From Streptomyces bacillaris (GTDB lineage Bacteria; Actinomycetota; Actinomycetes; Streptomycetales; Streptomycetaceae), in the NCBI RefSeq assembly GCF_003268675.1, contig NZ_CP029378.1:3348001-3412000 (forward strand): a DNA stretch of 64,000 bases, read 5' to 3'. Below the pieces are notes generated by a model. The model had not been told where the DNA came from. It saw only the letters and a program-made list of their open reading frames with translations, and ran no database searches. Made by a program: the position numbers and the translations under genes. Positions 42,575-50,307 of the stretch are shown here, in pieces; position 1 is the stretch's first letter, and every line of letters begins with the position of its first letter.

Positions 42575-43546
42575 GTGGACCCGAGCGAACCCGACGAGCT
42601 GTACCCGCCGATCGAGCCGTACGCGAGCGGCATGCTGGAGGTCGGGGACGGCAACCGCGTGTACTGGGAGGCCTGCGGCAACCCGGACGGGAAGCCCGCG
42701 CTCGTGGTGCACGGCGGGCCCGGGTCGGGGTGCGGTCCGCGGGCGCGGCGGTACTTCGACCCGGAGCGGTACCGGGTGGTCCTCTTCGACCAGCGCGGCT
42801 GCGGGCGGTCGACCCCGCACGCGAGCGACCCGGCGACCGACCTGCGGCACAACACGACCCACCATCTGATCGCCGACATGGAGCGCCTCCGGGAACACCT
42901 CGGCGTCACCGACTGGCTGCTGTACGGGGGTTCCTGGGGCTCCACGCTGATCCTGGCGTACGCGCAGGCGCACCCGGAGCGGGTCACGGAGGCCGTCATC
43001 GCCTCCGTCACCACGACCCGGCGCAGTGAGATCGACTGGCTCTACCGGGGCGCCGGGCAGCTCTTCCCCGAGGCCTGGCACGCCTTCCGGGAAGGAGCCC
43101 CCGAGGGGACGGACCCCACCGGTCTGGTCGCGGCCTACGCCCGCCTGCTGGAGAGTCCGGACCCCGCCGTACGGGAGCGGGCCACCGTCGCCTGGTGCGC
43201 CTGGGAGGACGCGGTGCTCTCCCTGGAGGCCGGGCCGGGACCGGCTCCGTACAGCGGGCGCCCCGACCGCGACCAGCGGGCCATGGTCCGTATCTGCGCC
43301 CACTACTTCTCGCACGGCGCCTGGCTGCGGGAGAACCAGCTCATCGACGAGGCCCACCGGCTGGCCGGTATCCCCGCCGCCCTCGTCCACGGCCGCTTCG
43401 ACCTGGGCAGCCCCCTGACCACCGCCTGGGAGCTCGACCGGGTTTGGCCGGAGGCGGAGTTGACGGTCATCGACGACGCGGGGCACCTGGGCGGGCCCGC
43501 GACCCGGCGGGCGGTGCTGGCGGCGCTGGACGGGTTCGCGGGGTAG
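42575..43546 (+). CDS. pip: Proline iminopeptidase (alpha/beta hydrolase)
   Basis: A 323-residue cytosolic serine peptidase of family S33 that removes N-terminal proline. The hallmarks are HGGPGSGCG (oxyanion region), FDQRGCGRSTPH, GGSWGSTL with the nucleophile Ser, the late Asp in GRFDLGSP and the His in DDAGH. The GTG at 42575 follows a G7 run nine bases upstream; an ATG at 42551 is also in frame. It is convergent with the aldo/keto reductase, with a strong hairpin between. Confidence 0.9.
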   Translation: MDPSEPDELYPPIEPYASGMLEVGDGNRVYWEACGNPDGKPALVVHGGPGSGCGPRARRYFDPERYRVVLFDQRGCGRSTPHASDPATDLRHNTTHHLIADMERLREHLGVTDWLLYGGSWGSTLILAYAQAHPERVTEAVIASVTTTRRSEIDWLYRGAGQLFPEAWHAFREGAPEGTDPTGLVAAYARLLESPDPAVRERATVAWCAWEDAVLSLEAGPGPAPYSGRPDRDQRAMVRICAHYFSHGAWLRENQLIDEAHRLAGIPAALVHGRFDLGSPLTTAWELDRVWPEAELTVIDDAGHLGGPATRRAVLAALDGFAG

Positions 43547-43736
43547 CGGGGGCCGGACAGCGCCATCAGCCGCCGCCCGCCCGCCGGACGGACCGGCCCG
43601 CCGTCCCACGCAGGGAAGCGCCGTCGGCCGCCGCCCACGCGGGACGGACCGGTCATCCGCCGCCCCCACGCCGGACAGACCGGGTGGCCGCCGCCCCACG
43701 CGGGACGGCGGCCACCCGGTCCGCAGGGGGCTCACC
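43547..43736. repeat. Degenerate GC tandem repeats
   Basis: A CCGCCGCCCACGC-GGACGGACCGG-type unit of about 40-45 bp is repeated about four times imperfectly between the convergent pip and reductase genes. The last unit forms the hairpin listed separately. No gene is present. Confidence 0.5.
43679..43720. terminator. Bidirectional terminator hairpin
   Basis: ACCGGGTGGCCGCCG (43679-43693) pairs perfectly with CGGCGGCCACCCGGT (43706-43720) over a 12-base loop. It serves the convergent pip and aldo/keto reductase genes. Confidence 0.75.
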
Positions 43737-44678
43737 TCACCAGGCGAAGGCCTCCGGGGACGGGCCCGGGCCCGGGAAGATCTCGTCCAGGCCGGTGAGT
43801 ACGGGCTCCGGAAGGTCGAGTTCCAGGGCGCGCAGGGCGCTGTCCAGCTGTTCCGTCGTACGGGGGCCGACGATCGGGCCCGTGATGCCGGGGCGGGTCA
43901 GCAGCCAGGCCAGGGCCGCTTCGCCGGGTTCCAGGCCGTGCTTCTCCAGCAGGTCCTCGTACGCCTGGACCTGGGAGCGGACCGTACTGTTGGCCAGGGC
44001 GTCGGCCGAGCGGCCCGAGGCGCGGCGGCCCTCCGTGGCCTCCTTCTTGATGACGCCGCCCAGCAGGCCGCCGTGGAGCGGGGACCAGGGGATGACGCCG
44101 AGGCCGTACTCCTGCGCGGCCGGGATGACCTCCATCTCGGCGCGGCGCTCGGCCAGGTTGTAGATGCACTGCTCGCTGACCAGGCCGAGCGAACCGCGCC
44201 TGGCCGCCTGCTCGTTGGCCTGGGCGATCTTGTAGCCGGGGAAGTTCGAGGAGCCCGCGTACAGGATCTTGCCCTGCTGGACCAGGACGTCGATCGCCTG
44301 CCAGATCTCCTCGAACGGGGTGTTCCGGTCGACGTGGTGGAACTGGTAGAGGTCGATGTGGTCCGTCTGGAGCCGCTTGAGCGAGGCGTCGACCGCGCGC
44401 CGGATGTTCACGGCGGAGAGCTTGTCGTGGTTGGGCCAGGCGTCCCCGTCGGGGGCCATGTTCCCGTACATCTTGGTGGCCAGGACCACCTTGTCGCGGC
44501 GGCCGCCGCCCTGGGCGAACCAGGTGCCGAGGATCTCCTCGGTGCGCCCCTTGTTCTCGCCCCAGCCGTAGACGTTGGCGGTGTCGAAGAAGTTCAGGCC
44601 CGCGGCGAGCGCGGAGTCCATGATCGCGTGGCTGTCCGACTCGTTGGTCTGCGGGCCGAAGTTCATCGTGCCGAGCAC
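43737..44678 (-). CDS. Aldo/keto reductase with 5' frameshift
   Basis: An NADPH-dependent aldo/keto reductase. The tetrad is intact: Asp in FFDTANVYG, Tyr in the same motif, Lys in VVLATKMYG and His in LYQFHHVD. Cofactor-binding SPLHGGLL and ITGPIVGPRTTEQL are present. The usual N-terminus MKYTQLGRTGLKVSRLVLGT is split: MKYTQLG is encoded from ATG 44722, while TGLKVSRLVLG continues in another frame. The sequence CTCGG-ACC near 44702-44706 lacks one or four bases relative to that pattern. The largest intact frame starts at GTG 44678 and lacks the first strand, so the gene may be a recent pseudogene or hold a sequencing error. Confidence 0.75.
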   Translation of the reverse strand: MLGTMNFGPQTNESDSHAIMDSALAAGLNFFDTANVYGWGENKGRTEEILGTWFAQGGGRRDKVVLATKMYGNMAPDGDAWPNHDKLSAVNIRRAVDASLKRLQTDHIDLYQFHHVDRNTPFEEIWQAIDVLVQQGKILYAGSSNFPGYKIAQANEQAARRGSLGLVSEQCIYNLAERRAEMEVIPAAQEYGLGVIPWSPLHGGLLGGVIKKEATEGRRASGRSADALANSTVRSQVQAYEDLLEKHGLEPGEAALAWLLTRPGITGPIVGPRTTEQLDSALRALELDLPEPVLTGLDEIFPGPGPSPEAFAW

Positions 44679-44864
44679 GAGTCGGCTGACCTTGAGTCCG
44701 GTCCGAGCTGTGTGTACTTCATGACGCCCCAGCCAACTCCTTCGAGTCCACTCCAGGCAAGGACGCGTCGGCCCTGTGTCCCCGGCGGGTTCCCTGTGGG
44801 TGCCTGGTGGGTGCCCCGGTGGGCCCCTGGCGGCTTCCCGGTGAGTCCCCGGTGGGGGGTGTCC

Positions 44865-45383
44865 TCAGCCGTCCTTCTCCAGCGTGTTCACCAGCGTACG
44901 CAGCAGTCTGTTCAGCTCCTCGCAGTCCGCCGCGTCCAGCTCCGCGAGCATCCTGCGCTCGTTGCGCACATGGCCCTCGACCGTGGAGTCGACGAGCGTC
45001 CGTCCGGCGTCGGTGAGGGTGACGTACAGGCTGCGGCGGTCGCCGGGGACGGCCTCCCGGACGACCAGGCCGCGGGCGGCGAGGCGGTCGATCCGGTTCG
45101 TCAGGGCGGCGGAGCTGACCATGACGTTGGCGGCCAGCTCCTTGGGGGTGAGCGGGCGGTCGCTGCGGCGGAGGGTGGCGAGGACGTCGAACTCCCAGCG
45201 CTCCATGCCGTGTTCGGCGAAGTAGCGGCCGACCTCCTTGTCCACGAGCCGGGTCAGCCGCATGAGCCTCCCCACCGCGCCCATGGCCTCCAGATCCAGG
45301 TCGGACCTCAGGGCGGCCCACTGGTCCAGGAAGTCGTCGACCGAGTCGCGCACCCGCGCCCCGTCTTCTTCATCGCCACGCAT
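44865..45383 (-). CDS. MarR-family regulator, second transporter pair
   Basis: A 172-residue MarR protein similar to the one at 2023. MERWEFDVLATLRRSDRPLT, PKELAANVMVSSAALTNRID and RLAARGLVVREAVPGDRRSL form the winged helix, and HVRNERRMLAELDAADCEEL matches the end of its paralogue. It is divergent from the EamA gene at 45503 with TTCGACGTCGAA-type boxes between. The start at ATG 45383 has TGAGG upstream. It probably represses both genes; the ligand is unknown. Confidence 0.85.
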   Translation of the reverse strand: MRGDEEDGARVRDSVDDFLDQWAALRSDLDLEAMGAVGRLMRLTRLVDKEVGRYFAEHGMERWEFDVLATLRRSDRPLTPKELAANVMVSSAALTNRIDRLAARGLVVREAVPGDRRSLYVTLTDAGRTLVDSTVEGHVRNERRMLAELDAADCEELNRLLRTLVNTLEKDG

Positions 45384-45405
45384 CCGCCGACCTCACATCA
45401 AGTAC

Positions 45406-45482
45406 TTCCACGTCGAACTGTTTGACGTCAGCCTACCGCCGCGCCTACTTTTCTGTTCCACGAGAGATAGTTCGACGTCGAA
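45406..45482. promoter_or_regulatory. Operator boxes for second MarR/EamA pair
   Basis: Three related sites: TTCCACGTCGAA at 45406-45417, a weaker TTTGACGTCAGC at 45421-45432, and the perfect palindrome TTCGACGTCGAA at 45471-45482. They fill the space between the divergent start sites. The core GACGTC differs from the CCATGG core of the first pair, so the two regulators have different specificities. Confidence 0.6.
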
Positions 45483-45502
45483 TGATTGCCCAGGAGCCCG
45501 CC

Positions 45503-46699
45503 ATGACCGACCAGCCCCGCCTGGTCAGGATCTCCCTGCTCACCGCCCTCGCCCCGGCCGTCTGGGGCTCCACCTACCTCGTCACCACCGAGTTCCTGCC
45601 GCCCGACCGGCCGCTGCTCGCCTCCACCCTGCGGGCCCTGCCCGCCGGGCTGATCCTGCTCCTGATCACCCGCGTCCTGCCCAAGGGCATCTGGTGGATA
45701 CGGGCGACCGTGCTCGGCGTCCTGAACATCGGCGCCTTCTTCTACTGCCTCTTCCTCGCCGCCTACCACCTGCCCGGCGGAGTGGCCGCGCTCGTCACGG
45801 CCGTCCAGCCGCTGATCGTGCTGCTCCTCGGGCCGCTCGTGCTCGGCGCGCGCATCCGTCCCCTGCACCTGGGCGCCTTCGCCCTCGCCGCCCTGGGGGT
45901 CGCGCTGCTGGTCCTCCAGCCGAACGCCGGACTGGACGCCGTCGGTGTGGTGGCGGGGCTCCTGGGGGCCCTGAGCATGGCGGGCGGCATCGTGCTGACG
46001 AAGCGCTGGGGGCGGCCCGAGGGGGTCTCGCTGCTGGCCTTCACCGGGTGGCAGCTCACCGTCGGCGGGCTGGTCCTGCTGCCCGTCACCCTGCTCGGTG
46101 AATCGCTGCCGTCGAAGCTGACCTGGGCCAATGTCGGCGGCTTCGGCTATCTGACGATCGTCGGGGCGCTGCTCGCGTACGTGCTGTGGTTCAACGGCAT
46201 CGCGCGGCTGCCGGCCCTCGCCGCCTCGTTCCTGTCGTTCGCCTCGCCCCTGTGCGCGACCGTCCTCGGCTACCTCTTCCTCGGGCAGACGCTGGGGCCG
46301 CTCCAGTGGCTGGGCGCGGCGGGGGTCGTCGGCGCGGTGGTGCTGGTGCAGCGGGGCGCGGGGGCGGCGCCGACGGCACCGGCAGCCCGTACGGACACCC
46401 CGCCCGGCTCAGGCACCTCACCAGGCTCGGGCGCCCCGCTCTCCTCAGGCGCCGAAGGCGGCCGACACGGCGACGACGAGGAACATGAGCACGAGCGCGG
46501 CCGCCATGATGCGGTTTCTGGTCTTCGGGTCCACCCTTCGAGCGTAACCGCACCGCTCACCGCCCCAGCGCCCAGGCCCGCACCACCGCGTAGCGCGGCC
46601 GCTCCCCCGGCACCCCCGAGTGCGGAAGTTCACTCCGCACGAGACTCAGCTCACCGGCCTCCCACCCCTGCCCCTCGAACCCCGCCAGCGCCTCGGTGA
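45503..46699 (+). CDS. EamA/DMT-family transporter, paralogue
   Basis: A 398-residue membrane transporter paralogous to that at 2594. Its first 300 residues have ten hydrophobic helices with LTALAPAVWGSTYLVTTEFL, VLGVLNIGAFFYCLFLAAYH and LSFASPLCATVLGYLFLGQT. It is followed by about 100 low-complexity Pro/Ser/Thr/His residues. This tail overlaps, on the opposite strand, a 29-residue membrane gene (46445) and the end of ThpR (46557), so the real stop may have been lost by a frameshift; a normal family member would end near 46370. ATG 45503 has AGGAG eight bases upstream. Substrate unknown. Confidence 0.8.
   Translation: MTDQPRLVRISLLTALAPAVWGSTYLVTTEFLPPDRPLLASTLRALPAGLILLLITRVLPKGIWWIRATVLGVLNIGAFFYCLFLAAYHLPGGVAALVTAVQPLIVLLLGPLVLGARIRPLHLGAFALAALGVALLVLQPNAGLDAVGVVAGLLGALSMAGGIVLTKRWGRPEGVSLLAFTGWQLTVGGLVLLPVTLLGESLPSKLTWANVGGFGYLTIVGALLAYVLWFNGIARLPALAASFLSFASPLCATVLGYLFLGQTLGPLQWLGAAGVVGAVVLVQRGAGAAPTAPAARTDTPPGSGTSPGSGAPLSSGAEGGRHGDDEEHEHERGRHDAVSGLRVHPSSVTAPLTAPAPRPAPPRSAAAPPAPPSAEVHSARDSAHRPPTPAPRTPPAPR
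46445..46534 (-). CDS. 29-residue membrane protein
   Basis: A very small protein: DPKTRNRIMAAALVLMFLVV then AVSAAFGA. It has a basic start and one membrane helix. GTG 46534 lies seven bases after TACGCT (46542-46547 on the minus strand), a leaderless pattern. Short proteins starting DPKxRNRIMA recur in Streptomyces to my knowledge. It is antisense to the low-complexity tail of the EamA gene. Confidence 0.6.
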   Translation of the reverse strand: MDPKTRNRIMAAALVLMFLVVAVSAAFGA

Positions 46700-47210
46700 A
46701 CGGCCGCAGCTCCGCCCCCGTCCGGCTCCGGGCCAGGGTGAGGTGCGGGGTGAAGCGGCGGTGCTCCTCCAGCGGAACCCCGGACCGCCGGCCCGCCGCG
46801 TCCGCGCGCTCGGCCAGCAGCCGCAGCGCGTCGAGCCCGCCCGCAGCCCCGGCCCAGAGCGCCCGCCCACCGAAGTGCCCCGCCCCGTGGACGCGGAGGC
46901 GGAAGGGCTCGGTCCGGTGCGCGGCCCGCCCCAGCCGCGCCTCCAGCTCCGGCCGTACGTCCTCGTCCGGCACCTCCCCGTAGAACGCCAGCGTGACGTG
47001 CCAGTCCTCGGGCCGCGTCCAGCGCAGGTCCTGCGCGCCGGGGAGGGCGTGGAGGGGCGCCACCGCCGTACGGAGTCCGGCCACGGCGGAGGGCGGTGGC
47101 AGGACGGCGGCGAAGAGGCGCTGGGCGGGGCGGCGGCGCCGGGTGGGCGGGTGGCCGGGCTGACGGCCGGGGTCACGGTCCGGCTGACGGTCGGCGTCAC
47201 GGCTGCTCAT
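46557..47210 (-). CDS. thpR: RNA 2',3'-cyclic phosphodiesterase (2H family)
   Basis: A 217-residue member of the 2H phosphoesterase family (LigT/ThpR). The two HxT motifs are HVTLAF and HLTLAR, and the fold opens with RLFAAVLPPP. The enzyme hydrolyses 2',3'-cyclic phosphate ends of RNA to 2'-phosphate. The first 28 residues are an Arg/Pro extension. It is divergent from the Uma2 gene. Confidence 0.85.
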   Translation of the reverse strand: MSSRDADRQPDRDPGRQPGHPPTRRRRPAQRLFAAVLPPPSAVAGLRTAVAPLHALPGAQDLRWTRPEDWHVTLAFYGEVPDEDVRPELEARLGRAAHRTEPFRLRVHGAGHFGGRALWAGAAGGLDALRLLAERADAAGRRSGVPLEEHRRFTPHLTLARSRTGAELRPFTEALAGFEGQGWEAGELSLVRSELPHSGVPGERPRYAVVRAWALGR

Positions 47211-47323
47211 GGGCGCGAGTCTCGCAGAGGCTCCCAGGGTCCGGGCGTGTCCGGAGAGCCAGGCCTATCGTTGTACTACGCGGCTGCCCGTACGCCCGTG
47301 CGGCAGCGGGGAGGAGCGGCACG

Positions 47324-47908
47324 ATGACCGTCGTAGACACCGACAGGATCGACATGGCCGACACCAGCGACGAGCGCACTCTGGACATGATGTTCGAGTG
47401 GCTTGAGCCCACCCCCGAGGGATTCAAGGTCGAGATCGTCGAGGGGAACGTCTACATGTCGCCGCAGCGGGACACGCACTGGCGGATCATCTTGGGCATC
47501 ATTCGGCAGTTGCTGCCCCGCTACCCGGAAGACCGGCTGCTCTCCGACGTACGCATCGACTTCCCCGGCCTCCTCAACGGCTTCGCCTCCGACGTCGTCG
47601 CCCTCGCCTCCGACGCCGTCAAGGGTGACGACGGGCGCTGGCGCTACCAGGACATCGAGTTCGTCGCCGAGGTGATCTCCCGGAGCACCGGTGCCAATGA
47701 CTACGGGGCCAAGAAGGCCGTCTACGCCACCGCCGAGGTCCCTGTCTACCTCATCGTCGACCCGTACACCGGGACCTGGCACCTGCACACGATCCCGAAG
47801 GGCGACGAGTACCGCAGCGTCCTGAGCCTGGACTTCGGGACCCCCGTCGACCTGACGTCGACTGTCGTCGGCCTGACCCTCGCGACCGACGCCTTCCCTC
47901 GCGACTGA
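47324..47908 (+). CDS. Uma2-family (DUF820) nuclease-like protein
   Basis: A 194-residue protein of the Uma2/DUF820 family with a PD-(D/E)XK nuclease fold. The pattern includes KVEIVEGNVYMSP, FASDVVALASDA (Asp of the PD motif), IEFVAEVISRSTGANDYGAKK (the E...K part) and VYLIVDPYTG. Family members are common in multicellular bacteria, and enzymatic activity is rarely shown. GGGGAGGAG lies before ATG 47324. It has no toxin/antitoxin partner here. Confidence 0.85.
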   Translation: MTVVDTDRIDMADTSDERTLDMMFEWLEPTPEGFKVEIVEGNVYMSPQRDTHWRIILGIIRQLLPRYPEDRLLSDVRIDFPGLLNGFASDVVALASDAVKGDDGRWRYQDIEFVAEVISRSTGANDYGAKKAVYATAEVPVYLIVDPYTGTWHLHTIPKGDEYRSVLSLDFGTPVDLTSTVVGLTLATDAFPRD

Positions 47909-48029
47909 CCCCCGCCCGGACACGCGGAAGGCGCCCCCCCTGCCCAGGGGACGGGCGCCTTCCGCGTGGGCCCCGTGAGCTCCATGAGCGTGGGCCCCGT
48001 GAGCCACATGGACGCACGGGGTGCGTACG

Positions 48030-49364
48030 TCACGCCGCCGTCGCCAGCCGCTCGCGCGGTACGAAGCGGACGTGCGGGCGGCCCGGGCGGAGGTCGACCT
48101 TCAGGCGGAGGCCGCCGACGCGGGCGAGGGCGAAGCCGACGGCCAGGGCGGCGATCACCGAGATCACGCCGCCGGACGCGAAGCCGACGCGGGCGCCGTA
48201 CGTGTCGCTGATCCAGCCGACGATCGGGGCGCCCACCGGCGTACCCCCGGCGAAGACCATCATGTAGAGGCTCATCACCCGGCCCCGCATCTCGGGGTCG
48301 GCCGCCATCTGCACGCTCGTGTTCGCCGTGATGTTCGTCGTCAGGCCGAGCATTCCGATCGGGACCAGGAGGAGAGAGAACAGCCAGACGTACGGGGAGA
48401 GCGAGGCCGCGATCTCCAGCAGGCCGAACGCCGTGCCCGCCGCCACCAGCATCCGCAGCCGGGTGGAGCGGCGCCGGGCCGAGAGCAGGGCTCCGGCCAG
48501 CGAACCGGCGGCCATCAGGATGTTGAAGAAGGAGTACATCCCCGCGCCGCCGTCGAAGACCCCGTCGGCGAAGGCGGTCAGCCAGATCGGGAAGTTGAAC
48601 CCGAACGTGCCGACGAAGCCGACCAGGACGATCGGCCAGATCAGCTCCGGGCGGCCCCGGACGTAACGCAGTCCCTCGCGCAGCTGGCCCTTGGCGCGGG
48701 GCACCCGCACCGAGGCGTGGAGTTCGCTCGTCCGCATCATCAGCAGGCCGATGAGCGGGGCCAGGAAGGAGAGGCCGTTGAGCAGGAACGCCCAGCCGCT
48801 GCCGACCGTCGTGATCAGGACACCCGCGACGGCGGGGCCGATGAGCCGGGCGGACTGGAAGTTCGCCGAGTTCAGGCTGACCGCGTTGCGGAGCTGGGCG
48901 GGGCCGACCATCTCGGAGACGAACGACTGGCGGGCCGGGTTGTCGACGACCGTCACCATGCCGAGCAGGAACGCGATCAGATAGACGTGCCAGACCTCCA
49001 CGACCCCGGTCAGGGTCAGGACGGCCAGCGCGATACCGCACAGGCCGAGCATGGCCTGGCTGACGAGCAGGATCTGCCGCTTCGGGAGGCGGTCGGCGAT
49101 GACACCGCCGTACAGGCCGAAGAGCAGCAGCGGAAGGAACTGGAGGGCCGTGGTGATGCCCACGGCCGTGGCGGAGCCCGTCAGGCTCAGGACGAGCCAG
49201 TCCTGCGTGATGCGGGACATCCAGGTACCGGTGTTGGAGATCACGGCGCCCGTCGCGAACAGGCGGTAGTTACGGATCTTCAGCGACGAGAAGGTCCCGC
49301 CGGTCTTGCTCTCGTGGGTGGAAGTCGGTGCGGGGGCGGAGTCTGCTCCGGGTCCCGTACTCAA
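48030..49364 (-). CDS. MFS transporter (enterobactin-exporter-like group)
   Basis: A 444-residue major facilitator protein with twelve expected membrane helices. The typical loop 2-3 motif is GLYGGVIADRLPKRQILLVS. Later features are NPARQSFVSEMV (motif of the MFS_3 group) and TTNITANTSVQMAADPEMRG. It should export a drug or siderophore-like compound. It lies downstream of a MarR gene on the same strand, with a strong hairpin in between, so it is probably regulated by that MarR. Confidence 0.85.
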   Translation of the reverse strand: MSTGPGADSAPAPTSTHESKTGGTFSSLKIRNYRLFATGAVISNTGTWMSRITQDWLVLSLTGSATAVGITTALQFLPLLLFGLYGGVIADRLPKRQILLVSQAMLGLCGIALAVLTLTGVVEVWHVYLIAFLLGMVTVVDNPARQSFVSEMVGPAQLRNAVSLNSANFQSARLIGPAVAGVLITTVGSGWAFLLNGLSFLAPLIGLLMMRTSELHASVRVPRAKGQLREGLRYVRGRPELIWPIVLVGFVGTFGFNFPIWLTAFADGVFDGGAGMYSFFNILMAAGSLAGALLSARRRSTRLRMLVAAGTAFGLLEIAASLSPYVWLFSLLLVPIGMLGLTTNITANTSVQMAADPEMRGRVMSLYMMVFAGGTPVGAPIVGWISDTYGARVGFASGGVISVIAALAVGFALARVGGLRLKVDLRPGRPHVRFVPRERLATAA

Positions 49365-49442
49365 AAGGGTTCATCTCCTCGTACGTCTGCGGCGTGCTGT
49401 CCGACGAGGACGTGACGACGGGCGCTCCGGCGGTGATCGGGT

Positions 49443-49479
49443 CCGGTCGGGCCGTACAGCGTGTGTACGGCCCGACCGG
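49443..49479 (-). terminator. 16-bp perfect hairpin between MarR and MFS
   Basis: CCGGTCGGGCCGTACA (49443-49458) pairs with TGTACGGCCCGACCGG (49464-49479) across GCGTG. It lies 24 bp after the MarR stop. It should reduce readthrough into the MFS gene, or act as attenuator. Confidence 0.7.
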
Positions 49480-49502
49480 TCACCGCCGGTGCGCCCGCGG
49501 GG

Positions 49503-49943
49503 TCACAGGTGGGCGAGCTTCTCCAGCACGGGCGCGGCGGCCCGCAGCTTCTCCCACTCGTCCTCGTCCAGGCCCTCGGCGAGCTGGGCCAGCCAGGCAT
49601 TCCGCTTGGTGCGGCTCTCCGCGAGCATGGCCTCGGCCTGCTCGGTCTGGCTGACCCTCTTCTGCCGACGGTCATCGGGGTGCGGTTCCAGCCTGACGAG
49701 TCCCTTCGCCTCCAGCAGCGCGACGATGCGGGTCATCGACGGGGGCTGCACGTGCTCCTTGCGGGCCAGCTCGCCAGGGGTGGCCGAGCCGCAGCGGGCA
49801 AGGGTGCCGAGCACCGACATCTCGGTGGGGCTCAGCGATTCGTCGACGCGCTGGTGCTTCAGGCGCCGGCCCAGCAGCATCACGGCCGAGCGGAGGGAGC
49901 TCACGGCGGCGGCACTCTCGCCGTCGTGGATCAGGTCAGGCAT
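49503..49943 (-). CDS. MarR-family regulator upstream of MFS gene
   Basis: A 146-residue MarR protein: LSPTEMSVLGTLARCGSATP, GELARKEHVQPPSMTRIVAL, LEAKGLVRLEPHPDDRRQKR and KRVSQTEQAEAMLAESRTKR are the standard segments. ATG 49943 lies seven bases after TACGCT (49956-49951, minus strand), giving a leaderless transcript. It is the probable regulator of the MFS exporter downstream; the effector is unknown. Confidence 0.85.
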   Translation of the reverse strand: MPDLIHDGESAAAVSSLRSAVMLLGRRLKHQRVDESLSPTEMSVLGTLARCGSATPGELARKEHVQPPSMTRIVALLEAKGLVRLEPHPDDRRQKRVSQTEQAEAMLAESRTKRNAWLAQLAEGLDEDEWEKLRAAAPVLEKLAHL

Positions 49944-50077
49944 GTTCGTTAGCGTAACTCATTACCCTATCTAAATACCACCCGATAAGGCGCCAGCGGA
50001 GTTCCGATCACCCGAACGGGTGAGTTGGAAGCGGAAAGTGACGCGCGGAGCGCCCCGGGGCGGCGACCCTGCTGGAC

Positions 50078-50287
50078 ATGGGATCGACAGTACTCAGCCT
50101 GCGGATAGACGGTGAGCTGCTCGACCGGCTCCGGCAGCATGCGGCAAAACGCGGAATGAGCGTCCAGGACTATGTGGTCCGGACGCTCATTCGCGACGAC
50201 TTCGACGAACGCTTCAAGGCGGCCGTCGACGAGACGGAGAAGTTCTACGGGGACGCCCGAGGGAGCGTGACGCCACCGATCACGTGA
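50078..50287 (+). CDS. Ribbon-helix-helix (CopG-like) protein
   Basis: A 69-residue protein with a ribbon-helix-helix pattern: strand VLSLRIDGELLDRL, then helix AAKRGMSVQDYVVRTLIRDD. A C-terminal acidic tail (AAVDETEKFYG) could reach a partner. It looks like an antitoxin or small repressor, but no toxin gene follows; the next gene is the convergent permease. Confidence 0.7.
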   Translation: MGSTVLSLRIDGELLDRLRQHAAKRGMSVQDYVVRTLIRDDFDERFKAAVDETEKFYGDARGSVTPPIT

Positions 50288-50307
50288 GACCGGTCACGTG
50301 AAGCCGG

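Noticed and set aside
43547..43736. Possible CRISPR-like repeats
   Set aside because: The units are degenerate, vary in length, and lack unique spacers and cas genes.
50078..50287. Toxin-antitoxin pair with the RHH protein
   Set aside because: No toxin gene follows on the same strand; the next gene is a convergent permease 20 bp away.
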